Assembly (NCBI GenBank): GCA_021796445.1
Contig: JAKACB010000043.1
Span: 1 to 5,551 of the forward strand
DNA length: 5,551 nt
Reading direction: 5' to 3'
Origin: Nanobdellota archaeon
GTDB lineage: Archaea > Nanoarchaeota > Nanoarchaeia > Parvarchaeales > Parvarchaeaceae
Position 1 is the stretch's first letter. Every line of letters starts with the position of its first letter. Positions 1 through 4,886 of the stretch are shown piece by piece. The position numbers were made by a program, and so were the translations under genes. The notes under the pieces are model-generated. The model saw nothing but the letters and a program-made list of their open reading frames with translations. It did no database searches and was not told the DNA's origin.

Positions 1-339
1 CTTGGTTCTGAGGGTTATCCTTCAAATTGGTATGATTTTTCATGCAGCCAAATAAAGCAAATTGGAGTTATGCAAAATAACCTAGAAGTATCACCGATTA
101 AACTTTACAATCTTACTGCCTTATCAGCCTCGTGCATTTCTTCTTTGTTGAAGGCCGGCGATTCGTTTAATATAACTTTTTACTATTTAAACGGTTCAAT
201 ATTAAAACTGAATGGGAAAGGGATAACCACCGGTTTTTCAATAGATTATTCTTCTAGCTATGTCGCTTCCATACAGAGGTTTGCCGTATTGTATCCTGGA
301 AATGAAATAATTAGACTTTCTTATACGGAGTGGTCATGA
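1..339 (+). CDS. C-terminal part of a secreted class III pilin-like protein (5' end outside window)
   Basis: The reading frame is open from base 1 to the TGA at 337-339, giving 112 residues. The gene therefore starts upstream, and the ATG at 70 is internal. The visible part begins with G-Y-P-S-N-W (residues 5-10), followed by a short stretch and I-G-V (21-23). I recall this 'GYPxNW...IGL' pattern from archaeal pilin-like proteins, where it follows the N-terminal membrane helix. The rest is rich in Ser, Asn and Tyr, with three N-glycosylation sequons (NLT at 37, then NIT and NGS) and a C-terminus of alternating hydrophobic residues, as expected for an extracellular beta-rich domain. It overlaps the next pilin-like gene by ATGA, so the two are probably co-transcribed. 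The missing N-terminus should carry a prepilin-like signal. Family assignment is by pattern only; no specific function can be named. Confidence 0.82.
   Translation, partial: LGSEGYPSNWYDFSCSQIKQIGVMQNNLEVSPIKLYNLTALSASCISSLLKAGDSFNITFYYLNGSILKLNGKGITTGFSIDYSSSYVASIQRFAVLYPGNEIIRLSYTEWS
327..330 (+). promoter_or_regulatory. Shine-Dalgarno (GGAG) for the second pilin-like gene
   Basis: GGAG lies five bases before the ATG at 336, inside the end of the upstream reading frame. It favours ATG 336 over the in-frame GTG at 330, which would overlap the motif itself. This fits translational coupling of the two overlapping genes. Confidence 0.65.
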
Positions 340-1046
340 ACAAAGGGCAAGTTTTTACGATTGATCTTGTGGTCGGGAGCATAATAATACTCGGTGTTAT
401 AACTTCCGCATATGCAATAACAAGCTATTATCTTAAGTTGAATGGTTCAATAACTACTAATAGCGATTTTATCTCGCAAGTATACTCAGCTGTTTCATCC
501 TTTTCGGTTGTTTCATCTACAGAAAATCAACTTTTGTTGTTTCAGAATGGCGGCTCCGCTTCGGCATTAAATTCTTATGTTTCCTCAGTTTTAGGTTCAG
601 AGTTATCTGGCCCTTTCCTTTTACAAGTATTCACAAAATCCAATTATTCAAACAGTGATCTGCCGTCCGATTTAATATTTTCATATAACTCAAGGTTTTC
701 TTCGTCCTCTTCCTACTCTACTTTTTATGAACCTGTTATTATAACAAATTACAGTAGTGCATGTGGTTCATCGTGTAATACTTCCTTATCTATAAATAGC
801 GTATTCCCTTCTTACAATGACACCATAAATGCCCCAAACTGCAACGTTCTTTATGGGAATGGAACGGTAACGGGATGGACCATATTAAATAATGTTCCTT
901 CAGGTTACTGCACAATTTTTGTACCCTCTTATGCGGATCCAAACAGCTATGATGTTGTGACTTCTTCTTCAACAGGAGTTTCTACCGGTTCAGCTACTTT
1001 GCACGTCCTAGCTATAGATCTTTTGGAATTCAAAGTTGGGCAGTAA
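336..1046 (+). CDS. Secreted, sequon-rich class III pilin-like protein
   Basis: A 236-residue protein. The N-terminus reads M-N-K-G-Q-V-F-T-I-D followed by a hydrophobic helix (about residues 11-33). This resembles archaeal class III (prepilin-type) signals, which have a K-G|Q junction before the helix; the acidic residue is at +6 here rather than the classical +5. The rest (34-236) is extracellular in character: very rich in Ser, Thr, Asn and Tyr, with six N-glycosylation sequons (N36, N103, N138, N148, N161, N175) and four cysteines (C143, C147, C169, C192) that could form disulfides. The C-terminus (about 220-234) is a beta-strand-like run. ATG 336 is chosen because it overlaps the upstream stop as ATGA and has GGAG in front. 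It probably forms part of a surface filament or envelope layer with its upstream neighbour. Whether PibD/FlaK-type peptidase cleaves it cannot be seen. Confidence 0.88.
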   Translation: MNKGQVFTIDLVVGSIIILGVITSAYAITSYYLKLNGSITTNSDFISQVYSAVSSFSVVSSTENQLLLFQNGGSASALNSYVSSVLGSELSGPFLLQVFTKSNYSNSDLPSDLIFSYNSRFSSSSSYSTFYEPVIITNYSSACGSSCNTSLSINSVFPSYNDTINAPNCNVLYGNGTVTGWTILNNVPSGYCTIFVPSYADPNSYDVVTSSSTGVSTGSATLHVLAIDLLEFKVGQ

Positions 1047-1079
1047 TCTATATAAAAATTATAGATTTGTTTCTTTCTT
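1046..1079 (+). terminator. Inverted repeat plus T-rich tract at the convergent gene ends
   Basis: A perfect 7-bp inverted repeat (ATCTATA at 1046-1052, TATAGAT at 1060-1066) has a 7-base AT-only loop and is followed on the plus strand by a T-rich run (1067-1079). It sits exactly where the plus-strand pilin gene and the minus-strand small gene meet. The T-rich run is on the plus-strand 3' side only, so termination of the pilin operon is the likeliest role. The stem is almost all A-T and weak; in archaea the T-rich tract would probably matter more than the hairpin. Confidence 0.5.
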
Positions 1080-1290
1080 CGTGCCTCAGCTTTGTTTCCA
1101 TGGCGTTTAATTCAGATTCTACGTCCCCTCTATAAACCCCTAATTTTATGGCAAGATTGTTTATATCCATTAGATGTTTGCTTAGTTTCTGGGCTTTTTC
1201 AAAGTCTATGTTGTTTTTATACTGGTTGTACAAAGTTATCTGCTGTAGCAGTTTTTCATATAAACTTCCCATCTCCTCCATCCTTTCCAT
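1048..1290 (-). CDS. Small charged helical protein, unknown function
   Basis: An 80-residue protein I do not recognise. Residues 1-72 are rich in Glu, Lys, Leu and Gln with few helix breakers, consistent with two amphipathic helices or a short coiled coil. The first would span about residues 1-45 and the second about 52-72, with a turn around L-G-V-Y-R-G (50-55). There is no signal peptide or membrane segment, so it is probably cytoplasmic. A strong SD-like GAGGGGGGAT six bases before the ATG supports it as a real gene. It lies 104 bp downstream of ABCE1 on the same strand and has its own TATA-like element, so it may be transcribed alone or by read-through. Its last residues (S-I-I-F-I) are encoded by the inverted repeat shared with the convergent pilin gene. 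An alternative is that the frame is not translated, but the SD and protein-like composition argue against that. Confidence 0.72.
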   Translation of the reverse strand: MERMEEMGSLYEKLLQQITLYNQYKNNIDFEKAQKLSKHLMDINNLAIKLGVYRGDVESELNAMETKLRHEERNKSIIFI

Positions 1291-1294
1291 TTTT

Positions 1295-1304
1295 ATCCCC
1301 CCTC
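1295..1304 (-). promoter_or_regulatory. SD-like G-rich ribosome binding site of the small helical protein
   Basis: On the minus strand GAGGGGGGAT stands six bases before the ATG at 1290. It contains GAGG, complementary to the usual CCUCC of 16S rRNA, extended into a run of six Gs (1297-1302). It is the most G-rich SD-like site in the window and fixes the start codon of the 80-residue gene. Confidence 0.65.
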
Positions 1305-1325
1305 ATACCTACTTTAGAAATATTT

Positions 1326-1335
1326 CAAATAAAAA
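1326..1335 (-). promoter_or_regulatory. TATA-like element for the small helical protein gene
   Basis: The minus strand reads TTTTTATTTG, centred about 41 bp before the ATG at 1290. Archaeal transcription normally starts about 25 bp after the box, which would give a leader of about 16 bases that just contains the G-rich SD. The element is a reasonable match in a generally AT-rich spacer, so it could be chance. Confidence 0.35.
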
Positions 1336-1394
1336 GGGCTGTTTTGTATTACTTGTATATTATTGAAATGGATTTATTATTAACTTTTTTGTGG

Positions 1395-3113
1395 TTATTC
1401 AGCAAAGTAAGCATCAGCGGCTTTTTGCTCTACATCTAGACGACTTCCTTTTTGGTTGATTCTTGGTCTTCCGCTGTCCTTGTCCCTTCTTATTGTAACA
1501 TCTATATTTTTAAGGAAATTGTTTATGGCCTTACTGGTGCTTTCTATCTCATCTGTCATACCATTTACTCCCTTTTTACCGCCGAATAGTATGCTTTTTG
1601 GGCAGGTAGAATCAAGAAAAGCAAGGTCATGGTCGACAACTATTGCGCATTTTTTCCTAGACGAAATAAAGGAAGAAATTATGCTCATGCATTCTAATCT
1701 GTCTTCTATATCCAGATTTGCAGAAGGTTCATCTATAAGGTAAACATCTGCAGGTTTCATAAGCGTAGTTATTATTGCAAGTTTTTGAAGTTCTCCGCCC
1801 GAAAGATTGTTTACATTTTTGTTTATTAGTTTGTTTATCCCAAGTTTGCTGATAGCAGATAAAATCCCTAGATCCTTTTCATACTCTGGATTTATACTTA
1901 ATAAAGTATTGCTAACCAGCATATCAAATGGCTTTAATATCTGCGGTTTGTATGCAATCTTTATACCAAGATCAAGTTTACCTATATTGGTTTCTATTAG
2001 GCCGGCAAGTGCTTTTATAAAAGTGCTTTTTCCTATCCCATTTTCCCCTATTATACCTATTATATCTCCTCTGTAAAGCTTTCCTCCTTTCGTGTCCAGC
2101 CTGAACTCCTTTAAATCAACGACAAACTCCGGCCATGAAATAAATGGTTCATTAGTAACAGGCGGTAGTGTCTTCTTAATTTTTATACTATAATCCCTAA
2201 ATCTTACATTTTCAGTTGGTAAGTACCCTTCCAAATAATTGTTTATTCCATTTCTGGATGGCATAATATGCGAAGCTATCCCATAGTTTGATTCAGAACC
2301 ATATAGAACCTGTATGAATTCAGTAAGATAATCAAGCATTACAAGGTCATGTTCTACTACTACAACGGTCTTATTATTAAGCGCTTCTTTTATCTTGGTA
2401 GCTACGTTTATCCTTGCGTTTATATCTAAGTAGTTCATAGGCTCATCAAATATATAGACATTTGCTTCTTCATCTAATGTTTTGGCTATTTCTACTATCT
2501 GGGCTTCTCCCCCAGATAAAGTTTCGGCATCCCTGTCTAAAATATCCCTTGTTACCAGATTAAATCTGTTGGTTCTTACCAGGTTCCTGACTTTTCCAGT
2601 TTGTGTAAAAGATTGTGATTTCTTTGCTATCTTTAGATTGTTACTGTAAAGCTTTGTAAGATAAGGCTGTATATCTTTCCCCCTAAATGCTTTTATTACT
2701 TCTTCGTATGAGTATTCTCTTTTGAAATCACCGAAATTTGGAACAATCTCGTTTGATATAAGTTTTATGTTAGTCGTTTTTCCTATCCCATTCCTTCCTA
2801 TTAAACCTATTACTTTGTTTTCTATAGGGGTTGCTATATTGAAGGTTCTAAAGGTATTGATGCCGTATTGGAATGTAATCTCCTTGGCCATCTCATCCGG
2901 TAAATTGATTATCCTTATTGCGTCAAAGGGGCATCGTTTTACGCAGATTCCGCAGGATATACAAAGACTTTCAGTTATCGCGGCTTTGCCATTTTCCCTT
3001 GCATAAACCGTTTCTTTTGCGCCCTGCCTTACTCTCGGACAGACTTCTGCACAGATGTAATCGCAATTATCCGGTGCTTCGCATTCAGATTCCTTTATTA
3101 CAGCAACTCTCAT
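1395..3113 (-). CDS. abce1: ABCE1/Rli1, ribosome-recycling Fe-S ABC ATPase
   Basis: A cytoplasmic ATPase that splits 70S ribosomes after termination, together with aRF1 or Pelota. It has 572 residues; the family usually has about 590-600. All Fe-S ligands for two [4Fe-4S] clusters are visible: C11, C17, C21, C25 and C51, C54, C57, C61. NBD1 has Walker A G-R-N-G-I-G-K-T (106-113), LSGGE (199-203), Walker B FDEP (222-225) and H255. NBD2 has Walker A G-E-N-G-I-G-K-S (356-363), Q391, LSGGE (437-441), Walker B IDEP (460-463) and H495. The C-terminal I-R-R-D...G-R-P-R-I-N segment is a family hallmark. The start matches the family N-terminus (M-R-V-A-V-I). Oddities: C11-C17 spacing is CX5C where I recall CX4C, the NBD1 stretch between Q167 and LSGGE is about 14 residues short, and NBD1 reads DEPMNYLD rather than DEPSSYLD. 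There is no SD; a TATA-like box about 27 bp upstream suggests a leaderless mRNA. Confidence 0.98.
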   Translation of the reverse strand: MRVAVIKESECEAPDNCDYICAEVCPRVRQGAKETVYARENGKAAITESLCISCGICVKRCPFDAIRIINLPDEMAKEITFQYGINTFRTFNIATPIENKVIGLIGRNGIGKTTNIKLISNEIVPNFGDFKREYSYEEVIKAFRGKDIQPYLTKLYSNNLKIAKKSQSFTQTGKVRNLVRTNRFNLVTRDILDRDAETLSGGEAQIVEIAKTLDEEANVYIFDEPMNYLDINARINVATKIKEALNNKTVVVVEHDLVMLDYLTEFIQVLYGSESNYGIASHIMPSRNGINNYLEGYLPTENVRFRDYSIKIKKTLPPVTNEPFISWPEFVVDLKEFRLDTKGGKLYRGDIIGIIGENGIGKSTFIKALAGLIETNIGKLDLGIKIAYKPQILKPFDMLVSNTLLSINPEYEKDLGILSAISKLGINKLINKNVNNLSGGELQKLAIITTLMKPADVYLIDEPSANLDIEDRLECMSIISSFISSRKKCAIVVDHDLAFLDSTCPKSILFGGKKGVNGMTDEIESTSKAINNFLKNIDVTIRRDKDSGRPRINQKGSRLDVEQKAADAYFAE

Positions 3114-3135
3114 TTTCTTGATATCATATCTTTAT

Positions 3136-3145
3136 CAATAAATAG
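3136..3145 (-). promoter_or_regulatory. TATA-like element of the ABCE1 gene
   Basis: The minus strand reads CTATTTATTG, centred about 27 bp before the ABCE1 ATG, with no SD-like sequence between (the bases next to the ATG are ATATCAAGAAA). This spacing places the transcription start at or next to the ATG, the leaderless arrangement common in archaea. Another TATA-like sequence farther upstream (3195-3203) could serve instead and would give a leader of about 60 bases. Confidence 0.45.
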
Positions 3146-3194
3146 GTTGTTCTTTCTTTTTAAACTATCTATGTTTCTTTTTCAATTGGTACTC

Positions 3195-3203
3195 TTTTAA
3201 ATA
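3195..3203. promoter_or_regulatory. Third TATA-like element, orientation ambiguous
   Basis: TTTTAAATA on the plus strand, reading TATTTAAAA on the minus strand, matches the archaeal box A about equally well both ways. Read rightward, it would start a transcript near 3224, giving either an approximately 130-base leader for the CoA-binding gene or a small RNA. Read leftward, it would give ABCE1 a leader of about 60 bases. AT-rich chance occurrence is possible. Confidence 0.3.
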
Positions 3204-3327
3204 CTTCTTTATAAGCTACTTCAATTATATAATCATCGATATTGCCGTAGCCTGTGTAGGCCTTCTATTGAATCTTTGGAGCCTTATAATTTCATTCCTT
3301 AATATGAATTAGAGCCATATAACTATC

Positions 3328-3335
3328 TTTTATAT
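3328..3335 (+). promoter_or_regulatory. TATA-like element of the CoA-binding protein gene
   Basis: TTTTATAT is centred about 24 bp before the ATG at 3356, with no SD-like sequence in between. Transcription would begin at or next to the ATG, giving a leaderless mRNA. The fit also supports ATG 3356 over the internal Met19 codon as the start. Confidence 0.55.
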
Positions 3336-3355
3336 TTGCAATGCTATAAATATAA

Positions 3356-3829
3356 ATGGAAAGCAATGATCCGGAGTGTTCTATTGAAGAGCATGAAAAG
3401 ATACTGGAAATGCCGAAGGACAAGCACACAGACCAGGAAATAAAGGAGATACTTTTGAAATACAAGAGTGTAGCGGTAGTAGGTATGTCAAGGGAGGAAG
3501 GAAAAGACAGCCATGAGATACCAAAATATCTGATAAATAAAGGGTATGATGTAACACCAGTAAATCCGAATGCGGATTCAATACTGGATAAAAAATCTTA
3601 TCCTTCAATTTCTGATGTTCCGGGAGAAGTGGATATAGTGGATATATTCAGGCCATCTGACAAGGTTTTGCCGGTCGTTCAGGCAGCAATAGGCAAAAAT
3701 CCAAAGGTTATATGGATGCAGGAAGGAATTTCAAATGATGAAGCCAGAAAACTTGCAGAAAGCAAAGGCATAACCGTAATATTCAACAGATGCATGATGA
3801 AAGAGCATGTCAGATTGTTTGGTAACTAA
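3356..3829 (+). CDS. CoA-binding Rossmann-fold protein (CoA_binding_2 / YccU-like)
   Basis: A 157-residue cytoplasmic protein of the CoA_binding_2 family: single-domain Rossmann proteins related to the CoA-binding part of succinyl-CoA synthetases, known or predicted to bind CoA, with cellular role unresolved. Family landmarks appear in order: a nucleotide-binding strand and loop V-A-V-V-G-M-S-R (39-46) followed by G-K-D-S-H (49-53); P-V-N-P (about 72-75); V-D-I-V-D-I-F-R-P (about 92-100); W-M-Q-E-G (120-124); and R-C-M-M-K-E-H (145-151) near the C-terminus. The family usually begins close to Met19, so residues 1-18, acidic and with one Cys, are an extension. ATG 3356 is kept because the TATA-like box is 24 bp before it, but Met19 (codon at 3410) cannot be excluded. 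The gene ends in tandem stops (TAATAA). It is divergent from ABCE1 and 44 bp before the zinc-ribbon gene, which has its own promoter-like element. Confidence 0.94.
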   Translation: MESNDPECSIEEHEKILEMPKDKHTDQEIKEILLKYKSVAVVGMSREEGKDSHEIPKYLINKGYDVTPVNPNADSILDKKSYPSISDVPGEVDIVDIFRPSDKVLPVVQAAIGKNPKVIWMQEGISNDEARKLAESKGITVIFNRCMMKEHVRLFGN

Positions 3830-3838
3830 TAAAGAAAA

Positions 3839-3848
3839 GTATATATTA
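3839..3848 (+). promoter_or_regulatory. TATA-like element of the zinc-ribbon/PH-like pair
   Basis: GTATATATTA is centred about 30 bp before the ATG at 3874, in the 44-bp gap after the CoA-binding gene. No SD-like sequence precedes this ATG, so a leaderless or very short-leader transcript covering the zinc-ribbon and PH-like genes is likely. Confidence 0.5.
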
Positions 3849-3873
3849 CTTAAGAAGATCTAAATTAAAGCTC

Positions 3874-4284
3874 ATGGTAACTTCAGTCTGCAACTGTTAT
3901 AAATGCAATTATAGATTTAATTATGAGTATATCCTGGGTGTTTCATACCATTCAATTAGGTTAGGGAATAAAAGAATATTTCGCTGTCCGAACTGTAAAA
4001 CTCTGCAAAAATTCGATTTAAGTAATAGATCACCAAATAAATCATTAAAAACATATGGAGACAGCTCAGAACTTGGAATTGGCGTAAGGATTTGGGCATT
4101 AATGTTAGCACCAACTTTTGTCCTTTTAGCTTTAGGAAACTTTTCTTTCTTTATTTTCCCGCAATCTATTTATATCTCTTTTGTTCTGATTTTTTTAGGA
4201 GTATTTTGGGTATTTGGATATTTAATATACTTGATATTGAGTATAGGTCCAAAAACTACAGGAACAAAAAAGGTGGGTAAATAA
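3874..4284 (+). CDS. Zinc-ribbon membrane protein with two transmembrane helices, unknown function
   Basis: A 136-residue protein I cannot assign to a named family. The N-terminus carries two Cys pairs, C8-x2-C11 and C38-x2-C41, spaced 26 residues apart, as in a treble-clef or rubredoxin-like zinc ribbon; C6 is an extra cysteine beside the first pair. A polar linker (about 47-68) leads to two hydrophobic segments, about 72-95 and 99-124, and a basic tail (K-K-V-G-K). By the positive-inside rule both ends face the cytoplasm, so the zinc ribbon would be cytosolic. The ATG follows a TATA-like box by about 30 bp and lacks an SD. The stop TAA overlaps the ATG of the PH-like gene by one base (TAATG), and that gene's SD lies inside this one, so the two proteins are probably made together and may form a membrane complex. 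Zinc binding is inferred from the motif. Confidence 0.85.
   Translation: MVTSVCNCYKCNYRFNYEYILGVSYHSIRLGNKRIFRCPNCKTLQKFDLSNRSPNKSLKTYGDSSELGIGVRIWALMLAPTFVLLALGNFSFFIFPQSIYISFVLIFLGVFWVFGYLIYLILSIGPKTTGTKKVGK
4271..4278 (+). promoter_or_regulatory. SD for the PH-like gene, inside the zinc-ribbon gene
   Basis: AGGTGGGT ends five bases before the ATG at 4284 and resembles the archaeal SD core GGAGGTGAT. It lies within the last codons of the zinc-ribbon gene, supporting translational coupling across the TAATG junction. Confidence 0.6.
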
Positions 4285-4832
4285 TGGTATACAGTTTTGC
4301 GGTTTCAGCGGGCAGTTCTAATTTCATATTCTTTTTACCAATAGTAATAGGTTTAATTATCATCCTTCTTGCTATTTTTACCAAGGGAAAAAATGAGAAT
4401 ACAAAAGGAATTAAGAACACTTTTTACATTACGATAGGGGTAGGAGCTGCAGTTATTGTGATAGGGATAGTGCTTTTTATAGTATTAACTGTACCATATA
4501 CAGTCAAAATAGGGACTGGTTACATATCAGTATCCGGCCCCAGCATAGCTGGCGGCAGCATTAATGTAACCTCCATCCAAATTGAATCCGCATATGTTGG
4601 CAATATTGTAAATGGAAATGTTACTTTGTCTGTAAGAACGGATGGCACAAGTATAGGCAATTTGAATGCCGGCAGATTTTTACTTACCAACAATGCTAAA
4701 GCTTATGTTGTATCTGATAACAGCACTGATGTAATACTAAAATTAAAGAGTGGCAGTTACCTAATTTTAGGAAATAGTAATACCGCTATGTTAGCTTCTA
4801 TAATATCTAAGTCAGTTTACAATATTAGCTGA
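4284..4832 (+). CDS. Membrane-anchored protein with extracytoplasmic PH-like domain
   Basis: A 182-residue protein. Two hydrophobic helices (about 14-33 and 47-70) flank a short basic loop (K34 to K44), so the loop is probably cytoplasmic and both ends are outside. The C-terminal part (about 72-182) is beta-rich and resembles bacterial PH-like domains of the bPH_5 type: a short strand pair near Y80-V83, a polar I-x-S-I-Q-I strand (about 93-100), G-T-S-I-G-N-L-N-A-G-R-F (121-132), then paired strands (139-162) and a final helix (165-178). Three sequons (N94, N112, N146) fit an outside location. Such domains occur in small membrane proteins whose ligands are mostly unknown. The start is set by the one-base overlap with the zinc-ribbon stop and the SD before it. 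No downstream terminator is obvious. Domain assignment rests on pattern resemblance; topology is inferred. Confidence 0.85.
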   Translation: MVYSFAVSAGSSNFIFFLPIVIGLIIILLAIFTKGKNENTKGIKNTFYITIGVGAAVIVIGIVLFIVLTVPYTVKIGTGYISVSGPSIAGGSINVTSIQIESAYVGNIVNGNVTLSVRTDGTSIGNLNAGRFLLTNNAKAYVVSDNSTDVILKLKSGSYLILGNSNTAMLASIISKSVYNIS

Positions 4833-4858
4833 TCTATACCCATAACAATAAAAAAGCA

Positions 4859-4867
4859 TTTATCTTA
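4859..4867 (+). promoter_or_regulatory. TATA-like element of the TIM-barrel gene
   Basis: TTTATCTTA is centred about 24 bp before the ATG at 4887 and is preceded by an A-rich stretch (4850-4856) that could serve as the TFB recognition element. There is no SD before the ATG, so the transcript is probably leaderless and separate from the upstream pair. Confidence 0.5.
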
Positions 4868-4886
4868 TAATAACCAATACTACTCT

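Larger units (their letters stand above)
3114..3355. other. Divergent intergenic region between ABCE1 and the CoA-binding gene
   Basis: This 242-bp spacer is the longest gene-free stretch in the window. It is AT-rich except for a patch at about 3243-3264. It holds a proximal TATA-like box for each divergent gene (3136-3145 minus, 3328-3335 plus) and a third, nearly palindromic TATA-like sequence at 3195-3203. A small hairpin can be drawn at 3250-3261 (GCCT-GTGT-AGGC). I see no tRNA, no C/D-box motif pair and no convincing ORF with a start codon. Confidence 0.7.

Noticed and set aside
330..335. GTG at 330 as the start of the second pilin-like gene
   Set aside because: It would overlap the GGAG motif; ATG 336 has good SD spacing and makes the usual ATGA overlap.
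70..339. Reading the first pilin-like gene as starting at ATG 70
   Set aside because: The frame is open back to base 1, and the upstream residues include the GYPSNW motif of the family, so this Met is internal.
790..972. Minus-strand open frame inside the second pilin-like gene
   Set aside because: It is antisense to a supported gene, with no SD-like site and no family resemblance.
1092..1439. Plus-strand open frames opposite the small helical gene and the 3' end of ABCE1
   Set aside because: They have no SD and run antisense to better-supported minus-strand genes; their hydrophobic look is a by-product of opposite-strand Lys/Glu codons.
1456..3121. Several plus-strand open frames inside ABCE1
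   Set aside because: They lie antisense to a confidently identified conserved gene and show no recognisable protein features.
3121..3312. Plus-strand frame without stop codons in the divergent spacer
   Set aside because: It has no ATG, GTG or TTG start before its last few codons, and its Phe/Tyr/Ile-rich product is what AT-rich noncoding DNA gives.
3114..3355. tRNA or C/D-box sRNA in the divergent spacer
   Set aside because: No T-loop-like GTTCRA segment with a pairing acceptor stem and no RTGATGA/CTGA pair was found on either strand.
3381..3608. Minus-strand open frame inside the CoA-binding gene
   Set aside because: It is antisense to a conserved family member and has no start signals of its own.
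4092..4280. Second plus-strand frame inside the zinc-ribbon gene
   Set aside because: It is a shifted-frame shadow of the two hydrophobic segments; the main frame has the Cys pairs, promoter and coupled stop.
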